Below are positions 41,753 through 50,400 of a stretch of 64,000 nt of DNA, piece after piece. Numbering within the stretch: position 1 is the stretch's first letter; each line of letters opens with the position of its first letter. This DNA is from Candidatus Terraquivivens ruidianensis (GTDB lineage Archaea; Thermoproteota; Nitrososphaeria_A; Caldarchaeales; Wolframiiraptoraceae), in the NCBI GenBank assembly GCA_023267975.1, contig JALNLA010000001.1, positions 348,421 to 412,420 of the forward strand, read 5' to 3'. Made by a program: the position numbers and the translations under genes. The notes beneath the pieces are model-generated. The model had not been told where the DNA came from, made no database searches, and worked only from the letters and a program-made list of their open reading frames with translations.

Positions 41753-41967
41753 AGAGGTTCATGTATGACACTAAAAGCTAATTGATAAACATAACTAAGT
41801 TTTTTGTAAGAAAAATATAGGAACAGAATTTTTGGACACTTTTTGCGGATAATCCATGTAATACTTTATATTATGGTGCAAAAATCTTAAAATATGCATA
41901 GGACAATGATTACGCAAACTTCTGTGCCCTCTTTCTATTATAGAAGCACCGCAGGAGGATCTGGGGC

Positions 41968-42771
41968 ATGGATTCCTTCCTTTTGATGTTGAACGAGGTT
42001 CTAACGGATGCGAGTAAGGCGTTGTCTAGCAAGTCAAGGTACGACATACTGACCGCTCTGTCAAAAGGAAAGATGACGATACTGCAGATTGCAAAGGAAA
42101 CTGGCCTAAGCCAGATGACCGTTAGGTTTCACCTTAAAACGCTGATTGAGGCAGGTCTAGTAAGGAGAAGTAACGCGTGTAGGACTGGAGGAGCTGGAAG
42201 ACCGGGTACGTTGTACGAGCTCTCTAAATCCTTAACGATGATGTCGTTCCCGCCTAGGCAGTACATGCTTTTGTCATACGTGCTTCTGTCGGCTCTTAAA
42301 GAATCTTTGGGAGAGGTACAAGCAAGAGCCGTCATGTACCGATTTGGTAAGAAATTAGGCCAGAGCTTCAGGATGGATATCGAAAGGGTCTTCATGAATG
42401 ATAACGACTATACCGCAGAAAAATTCGCCAACCATCTGATTAACGCATGTTTTAAAAAGATTGGAATAATCGCCGAGCCTGCCAAGGTCGATGAGAAGGA
42501 ATTGGTCTTAAAGTTCTACAACTGTCCTTTCGAGGAAGTGGCGCGGAATTATGCAGGCTTAATCTGCGATGGGTTTGACAACGGCTTTTACGACGGTTTG
42601 TACATGAATATGCACAACAGGAGCTTTATGTGGAAAAAAACAAAGAGCATAGTAAAAGGAGATGAATGCTGTGAGCATATAATATTCCTAACTTCGGGAG
42701 ATAACAAAAAGCCATTCTACGAAAACAATATAAATAATCAGAAGAGCGTCAAATTCCAGGTGCCCCGGTAG
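41968..42771 (+). CDS. SufR-like winged-helix regulator with possible Fe-S or metal site
   Basis: A 267-residue regulator. An N-terminal winged helix (SKSRYDILTALSKGKMTILQIAKETGLSQMTVRFHLKTLIEAGLVRR) is followed by a C-terminal sensor with FYNCPFEEVARNYAGLICDGFDNGF and GDECCEHIIFLTSG. The cysteine arrangement (NCPF, IC, GDECC) matches the SufR/COG2345-type family, in which such residues can bind an iron-sulfur cluster. Its last 10 bases are also the start of the tRNA-Phe gene; the TAG stop is tRNA positions 8-10. Upstream TATA-like elements are at about 41861 and 41886. Confidence 0.75.
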   Translation: MDSFLLMLNEVLTDASKALSSKSRYDILTALSKGKMTILQIAKETGLSQMTVRFHLKTLIEAGLVRRSNACRTGGAGRPGTLYELSKSLTMMSFPPRQYMLLSYVLLSALKESLGEVQARAVMYRFGKKLGQSFRMDIERVFMNDNDYTAEKFANHLINACFKKIGIIAEPAKVDEKELVLKFYNCPFEEVARNYAGLICDGFDNGFYDGLYMNMHNRSFMWKKTKSIVKGDECCEHIIFLTSGDNKKPFYENNINNQKSVKFQVPR

Positions 42772-42871
42772 CGCAGATCGGGAGCGCGCCCGGCTGAAGA
42801 CGTGTTGTTAGTCACCGGGGTGTCGTGGGTTCAAGGTCTCCTTAAAGGAGATGGAAATCCCACCCGGGGCA
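42762..42871 (+). tRNA. tRNA-Phe (GAA) with two introns, one in the T loop
   Basis: Acceptor GCCCCGG (42762-42768) pairs with CCGGGGC (42864-42870), discriminator A, CCA not encoded. Anticodon stem CCCGG/CCGGG with loop CTGAAG, anticodon GAA. Intron 1 is 14 bases (42800-42813) at 37/38, with CTGA/TTAG central helix and 3-base bulges. Intron 2 is 22 bases (42836-42857) in the T loop at 59/60. There the T stem GTGGG/CCCAC is the outer helix, TTCA/TGGA the central helix, and TCTCC/GGAGA an internal hairpin. Mature T loop TTCAAGT; mature length 74. Confidence 0.92.
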
Positions 42872-42885
42872 TCGCATCAACTTTT

Positions 42886-43461
42886 TTATAATCTAATGAA
42901 ATACCTCCTCCACAACAGGAGCGTAAGGTATCCGGCCAAAGCTCCGCTAAAGGTACCGCCCATCAATATGGCGACGTAAAGCCAGGGCGACCATGGCATG
43001 AAGCCCAACATGACGGTTACATACATGCTCAGGATACCGATAGTACCCGTGCTCAACGTTAAGGCAACTATAAGCCTACCAGCCCTTACGTCGCCACTCA
43101 AAGTTTTTACTTTAAATATGTAAAAAAGGCCATCTATCGTCAGACCGTATGCTATGGCGAAGACTAAGGAGAACGTGAAGAAGCCCGGCCTCCATATCTG
43201 CGTCAACAGCCCGCCTATCGTGGCAACGTATGTGGCGCCCATCCTGCCAAGCAGCAAGGAGGATAGCGAGAGGAGTAGCGCTTGGACTATCACCAAAAGC
43301 TTGTCGAGTGGTGAGGGCAGTATAACTTTAGATACGAAGATGATGATGCCGAAGAGGGTGGCCGCGGCAATCCTTTTGGTTAAAGGTTTAGCGGTAGTCA
43401 TGTTTTTGGCAGCATTCACTATGCACTTACTATTCTTTTTAACCTTTCCCTTTGCGACCAA
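42886..43461 (-). CDS. Multi-pass membrane protein, ECF S-component-like
   Basis: Up to 191 residues with about five hydrophobic helices (IAAATLFGIIIFVSKVILPS, LLVIVQALLLSLSSLLLG, FTFSLVFAIAYGLTIDGLFYIF, LIVALTLSTGTIGILSMYVTVMLGF, LYVAILMGGTFSGALAGYLTLLLW). The early Lys/Pro pattern and helix layout resemble ECF transporter S components, without clear substrate motifs. The start is uncertain: TTG at 43461 or ATG at 43401 (MTTAKPLTKRI). It ends 15 bases after the tRNA-Phe gene on the opposite strand. Confidence 0.65.
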   Translation of the reverse strand: MVAKGKVKKNSKCIVNAAKNMTTAKPLTKRIAAATLFGIIIFVSKVILPSPLDKLLVIVQALLLSLSSLLLGRMGATYVATIGGLLTQIWRPGFFTFSLVFAIAYGLTIDGLFYIFKVKTLSGDVRAGRLIVALTLSTGTIGILSMYVTVMLGFMPWSPWLYVAILMGGTFSGALAGYLTLLLWRRYFIRL

Positions 43462-43501
43462 AAATTTCCTGATAAAATAACTAGCTGGAGTTTTTAAGCT
43501 T

Positions 43502-43522
43502 AAGTTTACGGTCAGTAAACTT
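43502..43522. promoter_or_regulatory. Inverted repeat in a divergent promoter region
   Basis: AAGTTTAC-GGTCA-GTAAACTT, an 8-bp perfect inverted repeat with a 5-base spacer, lies between the divergent ECF-like gene and the DUF2148 gene. It overlaps a TATA-like AACTTTAATT for the plus strand. Possibly an operator shared by both genes. Confidence 0.4.
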
Positions 43523-43570
43523 TAATTCAAAGCTCCCAACAACTGTTATACTCAGCTTGGGTGTTTTTCC

Positions 43571-44113
43571 ATGAGAGCTGAGGATGAGGCGCTTCTAAGG
43601 GTAGCGGAGTTGATGGCTTTGAGCGCAAGGACTGCGCCGAAGGCGAGGGGTACGGACTCGCTGAGCGTAGCAATCGTCCACGATGAGAATGATAAAGAGA
43701 AGCTGGCAAAAACTATGGAGGAGTTGGCCGACGAACTCGGACAGGCGTTCTTTAAGCGAGATGCGCAGAACGTGAGGCAATCGCCAGTCGTCTTCTTGCT
43801 TGCTGTGAAGGCCACGGAGCCGAAGCGATTGGATTGCAGCGCCTGCGGGTATAGGACGTGTAGCGATTTTGAAAAAGCACCGAAGAGTATGGGCAGAGCC
43901 TACAGGGGGCCAACGTGTGCTATGTATGTCACAGACCTAGGCATAGCAGCAGGCTCAGCAGCAAAGACGGCAAGCATGCTCAACGCTGACAACAGGATAA
44001 TGTACACGATAGGTACGGCAGCCCTTAGGCTTGGGCTGATAGAGGGCGACATTGCCTTGGGCATACCGCTCTCGGCGAGTGGGAAGAGCCCGTACTTCGA
44101 CAGAAAATTTTAG
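43571..44113 (+). CDS. DUF2148 ferredoxin-like domain protein
   Basis: A 180-residue protein of the DUF2148 family, ATG start. The cysteine-containing region LDCSACGYRTCSDFEK, then GPTCAMYVTDLGIAAGSAAKTASMLNADNRIMYTIGTAALRLGL, is diagnostic. The cysteines could hold an iron-sulfur cluster. The role of this family, common in archaea and anaerobes, is not known. It is convergent with guaA, with only 2 bases between stop codons. Confidence 0.85.
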   Translation: MRAEDEALLRVAELMALSARTAPKARGTDSLSVAIVHDENDKEKLAKTMEELADELGQAFFKRDAQNVRQSPVVFLLAVKATEPKRLDCSACGYRTCSDFEKAPKSMGRAYRGPTCAMYVTDLGIAAGSAAKTASMLNADNRIMYTIGTAALRLGLIEGDIALGIPLSASGKSPYFDRKF

Positions 44114-44115
44114 GG

Positions 44116-45666
44116 CTAGCAGGCCTCTATCGTGCTCGGCGGCTTTGGCGTCGTGGCATACGCTACCATCGTCACGTTACCTACTTCGTTCACTATCCTT
44201 TTCGATATTCTATCGAGCAAATCCATATCTGGCCTGTACCAATCTGCCGTCATTCCATCCTCGCTCTCGACAGCCCTTACTACGACCACGTAACCCTCGG
44301 CCCTAACGTCTCCCATCACACCTGTCCAAGAGCTATCGGTTACTACGGCGAACGCCTGCCAAACCTTATCGTAAACTCCAGCCCTCCTGAACTCCTCCTC
44401 AACTATCGCGTTGGCCTCTCTGCATATTCTGAGCTTCTCCTCCGTGACCTCGCCGATTATCCTGACGGCCAGTCCAGGCCCTGGAAACGGATGGCGTGAC
44501 ACTATCTCTTCGGGTATGCCGAGCTTCCTAGCAACCTCCCTGACCTCGTCCTTGTAAAGGTCCCTGAGAGGCTCCACGAGCTTCAACCTTAAGCCAGCGG
44601 GAAGGCCTGCCACGTTGTGATGAGTCTTTATGAGAGCAGAGCCAGAGCCCGCGAAGCCGCTCTCTATCCTATCAGGGTAAATCGTCCCTTGGGCCAGCCA
44701 ACGAGCCTTAGGTATCTTCGCAGCCTCCTCCTCGAAGACCTTCGCGAACTCCTCGCCGATAATCCTCCTCTTCTCCTCCGGGTCCTTCACACCCTTAAGC
44801 CTTAACAGGAACCTGTCTGCTGCTTTCACGAAAACGAGGTTAACTATGCCCATGCGTCTCAGGGTCGAGACAACCTGCTCCGTCTCGCCCTTTCTCATTA
44901 AGCCGTGGTCGACGAATATGCAGTAGAGCCTCTCGCCGAGCGTCCTACCCAGCAGGACGGATGTCGTGACGGAATCGACGCCTCCGCTGACGGCGCAGAC
45001 AACGTACTCGTTTGGCGGAACGGTTGCGGCTATCTCCCTGCTCATCTCCTCGACCCTGTCCATGGGCTTCCAGTCGCACCTGAAGCCGCAAACATCCACC
45101 AAGAACCTCCTAAGTATCGCGTTTCCCATCTGGGTGTGCTTAACCTCGGGATGGAACTGGACGCCGTAAATCGGCCTTTCGGCATGTCTCATGGCAGCTA
45201 CGGCACGCCTTTCAGTTAACGCCAAGACTTTAAAATCGAATGGAGACCTCACCACAGAATCCATGTGGCTCATCCACGCGATGAACTGCTCCGGCATGTC
45301 CATGAACAGAACGTCTCGCTTGATAACCCTGACAGACGTCCTGCCGTACTCCATGAGGGTGCCGCGCTCGAGCTCTCCGTTGAAAGCCCGGGCTATGAGC
45401 TGGTGGCCATAGCATATGCCGAGCACTGGGACTGGGACCTTCGATAAATCTTCGGCCGAGAGTTTCGGAGCATCTGGCTCGTCGACGCTTCGAGGACCCC
45501 CGGACAGAATGATACCAAGGGTTTCATAATTCCCCGAAAAAACTTCCTCGAGGGACGTCCTGAAGGGCACTATCTCAGAGTACACGCCAAGCTCCCTGCA
45601 CCTCCTAGCTATCAGGTGCGTGTACTGTCCGCCGAAGTCTATTATCGCTACCCTCTGCGGCCTCAT
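44116..45666 (-). CDS. guaA: GMP synthase (glutamine-hydrolysing), two-domain
   Basis: About 516 residues. The N-terminal glutamine amidotransferase has VAIIDFGGQYTHLIARRCRELGV, the nucleophile Cys in VLGICYGHQLIA and the His/Glu pair in YGVQFHPEVKHT. The ATP-pyrophosphatase domain has VCAVSGGVDSVTTSVLLG, and the dimerisation domain ends MVAYATTPKPPSTIEAC-type. It converts XMP to GMP. Many archaea split this enzyme; here it is fused. The frame is open to 45771; ATG at 45666 matches the family start, ATG at 45690 is an alternative. Confidence 0.95.
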   Translation of the reverse strand: MRPQRVAIIDFGGQYTHLIARRCRELGVYSEIVPFRTSLEEVFSGNYETLGIILSGGPRSVDEPDAPKLSAEDLSKVPVPVLGICYGHQLIARAFNGELERGTLMEYGRTSVRVIKRDVLFMDMPEQFIAWMSHMDSVVRSPFDFKVLALTERRAVAAMRHAERPIYGVQFHPEVKHTQMGNAILRRFLVDVCGFRCDWKPMDRVEEMSREIAATVPPNEYVVCAVSGGVDSVTTSVLLGRTLGERLYCIFVDHGLMRKGETEQVVSTLRRMGIVNLVFVKAADRFLLRLKGVKDPEEKRRIIGEEFAKVFEEEAAKIPKARWLAQGTIYPDRIESGFAGSGSALIKTHHNVAGLPAGLRLKLVEPLRDLYKDEVREVARKLGIPEEIVSRHPFPGPGLAVRIIGEVTEEKLRICREANAIVEEEFRRAGVYDKVWQAFAVVTDSSWTGVMGDVRAEGYVVVVRAVESEDGMTADWYRPDMDLLDRISKRIVNEVGNVTMVAYATTPKPPSTIEAC

Positions 45667-45861
45667 TCCTACCGTACTCGGATAAAGCATCGTAGGCGCA
45701 CGAATTAAAGCTGTCTGTTGCAGTAATACTAAACAATTAAGCGATGTTCTTGGAAAATTCTCACAGAGCATGACTTAATATGGATGGATGGGCTTGCCAC
45801 CGTCCTTTAGGCTAAATTTTAAGAGCACCCGTACGCGTTTAAAGCTTGTCGGGCTTTGGAC

Positions 45862-45937
45862 GGGCCGGTGGTCTAGCGGCTATGACGCTGCCCTTACGAG
45901 GCAGAGGTCGTGGGTTCGAGTCCCACCCGGCCCACCA
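45862..45937 (+). tRNA. tRNA-Val (TAC), no intron
   Basis: Acceptor GGGCCGG (45862-45868) pairs with CCGGCCC (45927-45933), discriminator A, and CCA is encoded (45935-45937). Anticodon stem CTGCC/GGCAG with a 7-base loop CTTACGA gives anticodon TAC. T arm GTGGG-TTCGAGT-CCCAC. It has no insertion, in contrast to the other two valine tRNA genes in this window. Confidence 0.95.
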
Positions 45938-46472
45938 AGGTATTGGAAGTCTTAAGCTTAGGAACTTGTATAACAACAATCTCTATGAACCACTCACGCA
46001 CATCCATATATCGGTATGACGTTTGCCACATCATATAATGCGTGCTCAAAGCATCTGGCCATCGAGAATACTCTGAAATTGCAGAGAGGTAGGACCGGTG
46101 GAAAACCTACAAGTTTGAACCTCCTTTCTAGGAATTATGTACCTCGTTTTTCTAGCATGGTTGTTCATTCCCAAGTTTCTTTAAACACCCTTTCATAGAT
46201 AATGTAACCGCGACAGTGCTATAATATCAGACGTACCGTCATAGAACCATCATCGACCACGTTTATTTCATAAGTACCATTATAAACTTGCGAGATTAAG
46301 GATGGTGCATAGCACCTACCGTTTGTTATTGTGAGCACGACACCTATCGGATAGCTCCATTCTGCACCATGAATCGTCCAGATGCTGCTAGGCTGAAGAC
46401 TGATCATGAACAGAGCTCTCGTGTTATTTCAGGTTCCGAACGGTTATGTGAACTTTCGACCAAAAGGATAGT
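45938..46472. other. Gene-poor stretch between tRNA-Val and the DUF3782-like gene
   Basis: About 535 bases without a convincing gene. A 62-codon minus-strand frame at 46219-46407 has protein-like composition and is listed separately. Plus-strand frames here have no recognisable features or good ribosome-binding sites. No repeat, tRNA or clear hairpin was seen. Confidence 0.6.
46219..46407 (-). pseudogene. Possible remnant of a secreted-protein gene
   Basis: A 62-residue frame (SSIWTIHGAEWSYPIGVVLTITNGRCYAPSLISQVYNGTYEINVVDDGSMTVRLIL) has the alternating strand pattern and N-X-T/S sites of extracellular archaeal proteins. It lacks a signal peptide and any neighbour in phase, so it could be the leftover end of a larger surface-protein gene. 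Support is limited to composition. Confidence 0.3.
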
Positions 46473-47105
46473 TCATCGCATGTATGAGGCTATCAAAGTA
46501 ATCCCGCGTCTTTCCGCCTCCTTACTTGCTGAAGGATGTATGAGGTAGCCGAACATCAATTTGTATGCTGGCATGCCGAGATAATTCTCAATAATCTTCA
46601 CCTTTCGGTCAAACTCCTCGACGTCCCTGCCGTATATTCTTGACCTAACCTCTCCTACAACCTTAACCGTCTCGCCGTTTTTCTTGCCGTCGCCGTAGAG
46701 GTCAACCTGTACCTCCTCACCATCTATAACAAAAAATGTCCTACCGACCTCGACCTCTATGCCCTCATGTCTATAAAGCCAGCCGGGGACAACGACCTGT
46801 GCTATATCCTCAAGCCCGAAGCCAATAACCTCTGATAACTTGCCTACCTGAACCGCAAGCTCTTTTAGCGCCGCATCTGTCCTCTGCTGAGCCTCAGCAA
46901 GCCTTGCCACCGCATCCTCCAGCCTCCCAACCCTTTCCTCTGTCCTCTGCTGAGCCTCAGCAAGCCTTGCCACCGCATCCTCCAGCCTCGTGCTCGACCT
47001 CCTCAAATCTTCCATTCCTAGCATTCCGGCTACGGCATACCTGAATTCTTCGTCTTCTCTTAGTAACCTGATGAACTTCTTTTTTGTCTGGCTACTTACG
47101 GACAT
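46473..47105 (-). CDS. DUF3782-like protein: coiled coil plus PD-(D/E)XK nuclease-like domain
   Basis: A 210-residue protein. The N-terminal helical part contains two nearly identical coiled-coil units, LEDAVARLAEAQQRT (DNA copies near 46876-46924 and 46939-46987). The C-terminal domain has VQVDLYGDGKKNGETVKVVGEVRSRI, an Asp followed by an E-x-R/K strand as in PD-(D/E)XK nucleases, and LMFGYLIHPSASKEAERRGITLI. This is a common archaeal mobile-type family of unknown role. Nuclease activity is inferred. Confidence 0.8.
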   Translation of the reverse strand: MSVSSQTKKKFIRLLREDEEFRYAVAGMLGMEDLRRSSTRLEDAVARLAEAQQRTEERVGRLEDAVARLAEAQQRTDAALKELAVQVGKLSEVIGFGLEDIAQVVVPGWLYRHEGIEVEVGRTFFVIDGEEVQVDLYGDGKKNGETVKVVGEVRSRIYGRDVEEFDRKVKIIENYLGMPAYKLMFGYLIHPSASKEAERRGITLIASYMR

Positions 47106-47465
47106 CCTGCAGCACGTCTAGCCTTTCTAATATAAAACCATTCAATACGCGCACTCACATAGTCCATCGCTGGCCTACTTAGAAAGGGTTTTTACTGTAC
47201 AATAATTTCTGGATAGTTCAGATGTTCTTGAAAGCATCCAGAGAGTATTGCCTCGTCGCAGCCCCACCAGCTCTGCCGTTTCATAGGAGATTCTGCATGT
47301 AATACCGTGAAATTCTTAAAGGCGCTTTGACGGTGTGCTTTAAATTTTTGACTTCTACGTTCTGATTCCTTGAAATTTTGTGTATTCTAATCAGTAGAAT
47401 GTCTCTAGAAACGAGCTGGTTAAATAAAGCAGGTACAAGCATTCGGTCGCAAAATTGCGAGCGTG
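47106..47465. other. Intergenic region with S-layer gene promoter
   Basis: About 360 bases without a gene. A TATA-like TTAAATAA at 47420-47427, about 38-45 bases before the S-layer start, is the best promoter; a second, GCTTTAAATTTTT, is near 47338-47350. Long leaders are common upstream of strongly expressed surface-protein genes. No other structure was noticed. Confidence 0.5.
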
Positions 47466-50400
47466 ATGAGAAAAATGGATAGACGTGCGAAGATAACCGC
47501 GCTGGCGCTTTTGGTAGTGATGGTTGCGGCAGTTATACTTCCTGCCGCGATCGTTCAGGTTACAACAGCGCAGGCATACCATGAGGCATGGTTCAAGATA
47601 GTCACTTCTGCATGGAAAGGAACCCATAGATGGGAGTTCACAGGTTTTCCAGGTACGGGCTCTTTGGGCACTACAGGCTATTGGGATGAATATTATCCGC
47701 CAGTCTTCCCGATAGCAGACCAGTGGGGTATAATACCTGCAAGGTACAACCTAACGAAGATAGGTTCTGACGGTATCCCGACGTTGGAGCCGAACGTCGA
47801 GGTCGCAGTTTACTACCCGACAGTATCCGACCCTAACCCAATAGCTTACACAACGTTCACGCCGAACGGTACTGGCTTCGTAAAGGTTACATGGCCTAAA
47901 GACTGGCAAAACGTCACTATAGCAGTAAAGGCAAAGAGCTGGTACGGAGAGCCGATAAGGACATCTTCCAACAGGCTATACGAAGGAATTATACTGTTTA
48001 TGATTAAGATAAATGCTACTAGGTACGAGTACGTTCGCAACGGCATAACTTCTGGTACTCTGTGGAGACCTAACGCGACCTTCATGTACAACGGTAGAGT
48101 AGGCATTCATCCATTCCTAGGAATGTTTGACTTTAGATACAGCGGGCCGGTTGTGTTCTGGTCGAAGGTAAGAGCCGACTCGGCCATTACCGACCTAGGT
48201 CCGGGTGCGTTCGCAGCATTCCACGCCAACGCTTCATACGCATTCCTTGCCAACTGCTCAATTCTGTGGAAGAAGTTCCACACGCACACTTGGTATGGCA
48301 TAAGGGACAACCTAAGCTATGCCCAGGTAAGGGTATACGACCTGAACTACACTGCCAACTCCCTTGGAGGAGTATCGGCACTGAGCGAGGCAACGCTGGT
48401 CGGAGCTGGAGTAACGAAGGCTCTCTACAGAGGTGATTCAAAGCTCAGGGATGCGGCTGACGGTCAGACTCCTTGGATACCCATACCCACCCAGACATTC
48501 CACCTGGGACTGAGGCTACCGTTCGCCCTCAGACATCCAACTGGATATTTTGGCTTCGGCAACGCCAGCTTCCCAGCAGGCCAGGCTAACACTGGCCCCC
48601 ATCTGAACGCTACCGTCAGGGTTTGGTGGGAGACCGTCCTAGTAAACCAGACGAGGTACAGCTTCTGGGACAACCATACCATTTCTGAGAATCCAGACAG
48701 CATTATGGACACTTACGTAGACGCACCAGGTCCTCTAAACTTCACGCGTGGCGGATGGTTCAAGACACAAGATTACCATGGTATAGCGCCAAACCATAAC
48801 AGCTCGTTAAACCACCTGAACTGTACGGTGTTCTACGCCAAGTTCCAGGCGAACGATACTGACACGAGGGCAAAACACAGGACCTTCGGCGACGCTCTGG
48901 TCGATGCTCAAGTGCTAATAGTGTTGACGAAGCAGAAGGCAGGCGATGCAGGGCCAGTAGTTTACTTTGATAAGGATGAGATTGGTCTGACGAATGCTTC
49001 CAACACAGCGCTCCCAGGCCGTCATCCAGGCTATACAGACACCGTAAAGGGCTCCTCCATGGTGGGAGCTGAGGCCAACTTTACTGCTTTAGGTTACATG
49101 AGGTTCCCGAACTCATCGGTATTCTACTATGGAGGATACAAGATTGGAACTACACAGAAGGATGTTAACCACCCATGGGTACTATACGACTACCCAGTAG
49201 TCTTCCACCCGGAGGATGCTGTGAACAGAGCAGAGGCTCTGGAGAGGCCGTGCACGAAGATAGTAAACATCAAGGAGCTGAACACGATAAGCCTTGACGA
49301 TGACAAAGACAAGTGGGGCACTTTCAAGGGCATATTGGTACAAGTTAAGTGGAAGGGAGGTCCTGCTGGCGTATACGGAGGAGAATTCGTAACTGTAAAC
49401 TCGACGCATATAACTAACCCATACGCCATAGCCCTCCGCAACGCATCATGGATTGTGCCTACGAACCCAATACTGGTCAGGGCGACCCACGATGCTCTCA
49501 GCAGGTTTGATACGCCCGCCATCATGAGAGACCAGTACGGTATCAGAGGCCCGGTCTTCCCCAGACTCAGCAGGGGTGTTCTCACGCTTGGCGGCATATA
49601 CCTTCTCAACTGTACTGTTTACGACCTTATGCTCCAGATAGTCGACAAGATGCTATCACCGCTCGAGCCTGCTGACACGAAGGTAGTCCTATACAGGCCG
49701 AACGGTCCTCCGGTAGAGTTCCAGGGCCTGCCTACAGAGCATACTGTACTGCTATCCGATGGAACACCAGTCTACAACGTCGTATTCTATGACTGGATAT
49801 CGGCTAACGGAACGTTGTTGCTATTCCAGCTACCAGGCGATACGGGCGCTTATGGCATCAGGGTCTACTACCAAGGCGTTCTCGTCTACGATGAGCTGTT
49901 CCTGATACCCAAGCTGATAAAGACAGAGAACCTTACATTGGTAACGAACGTCTATAAGGTTCTGATAAAGGTGACGGATGCGCACGACGAGGGCTTGGCT
50001 TACACACCCGTATGGTACATACACCCAACTTACGGAGAAGTATTGGTCAACACTGCAGATGACGGTAAGATAGATTTAGGAAAGACACCAATACCTGTCG
50101 GCGGTGGGGTAACGCTACCCACGCTGAAGTTCACTGGTGTTTACTGGAAGGGAGTTAAGGTAAAGTTCCTTGTGAAGGATGCGGTAAAGTATCCAGACGG
50201 CACGACGGCTGACTCAGAGCCTGACGGTTCCGTGTTCGTAGATACATCTAAGAGCGCATACACGCCGATAATCGTTAGGGCAAGGATAACTGACCTAATA
50301 TTCTACACATGGGACTTCCAGAAGGTTGAGAAGATAAACAATGTCAACATAACGATGTCTTGGTGGGGATACAACATAACGACTGGCAAGATTATAAAGT

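Noticed and set aside
46876..46987. Tandem DNA repeat as possible CRISPR or mobile-element repeat
   Set aside because: Only two in-frame copies coding for a coiled-coil unit in the DUF3782-like protein. No CRISPR-like array was seen anywhere in the window.
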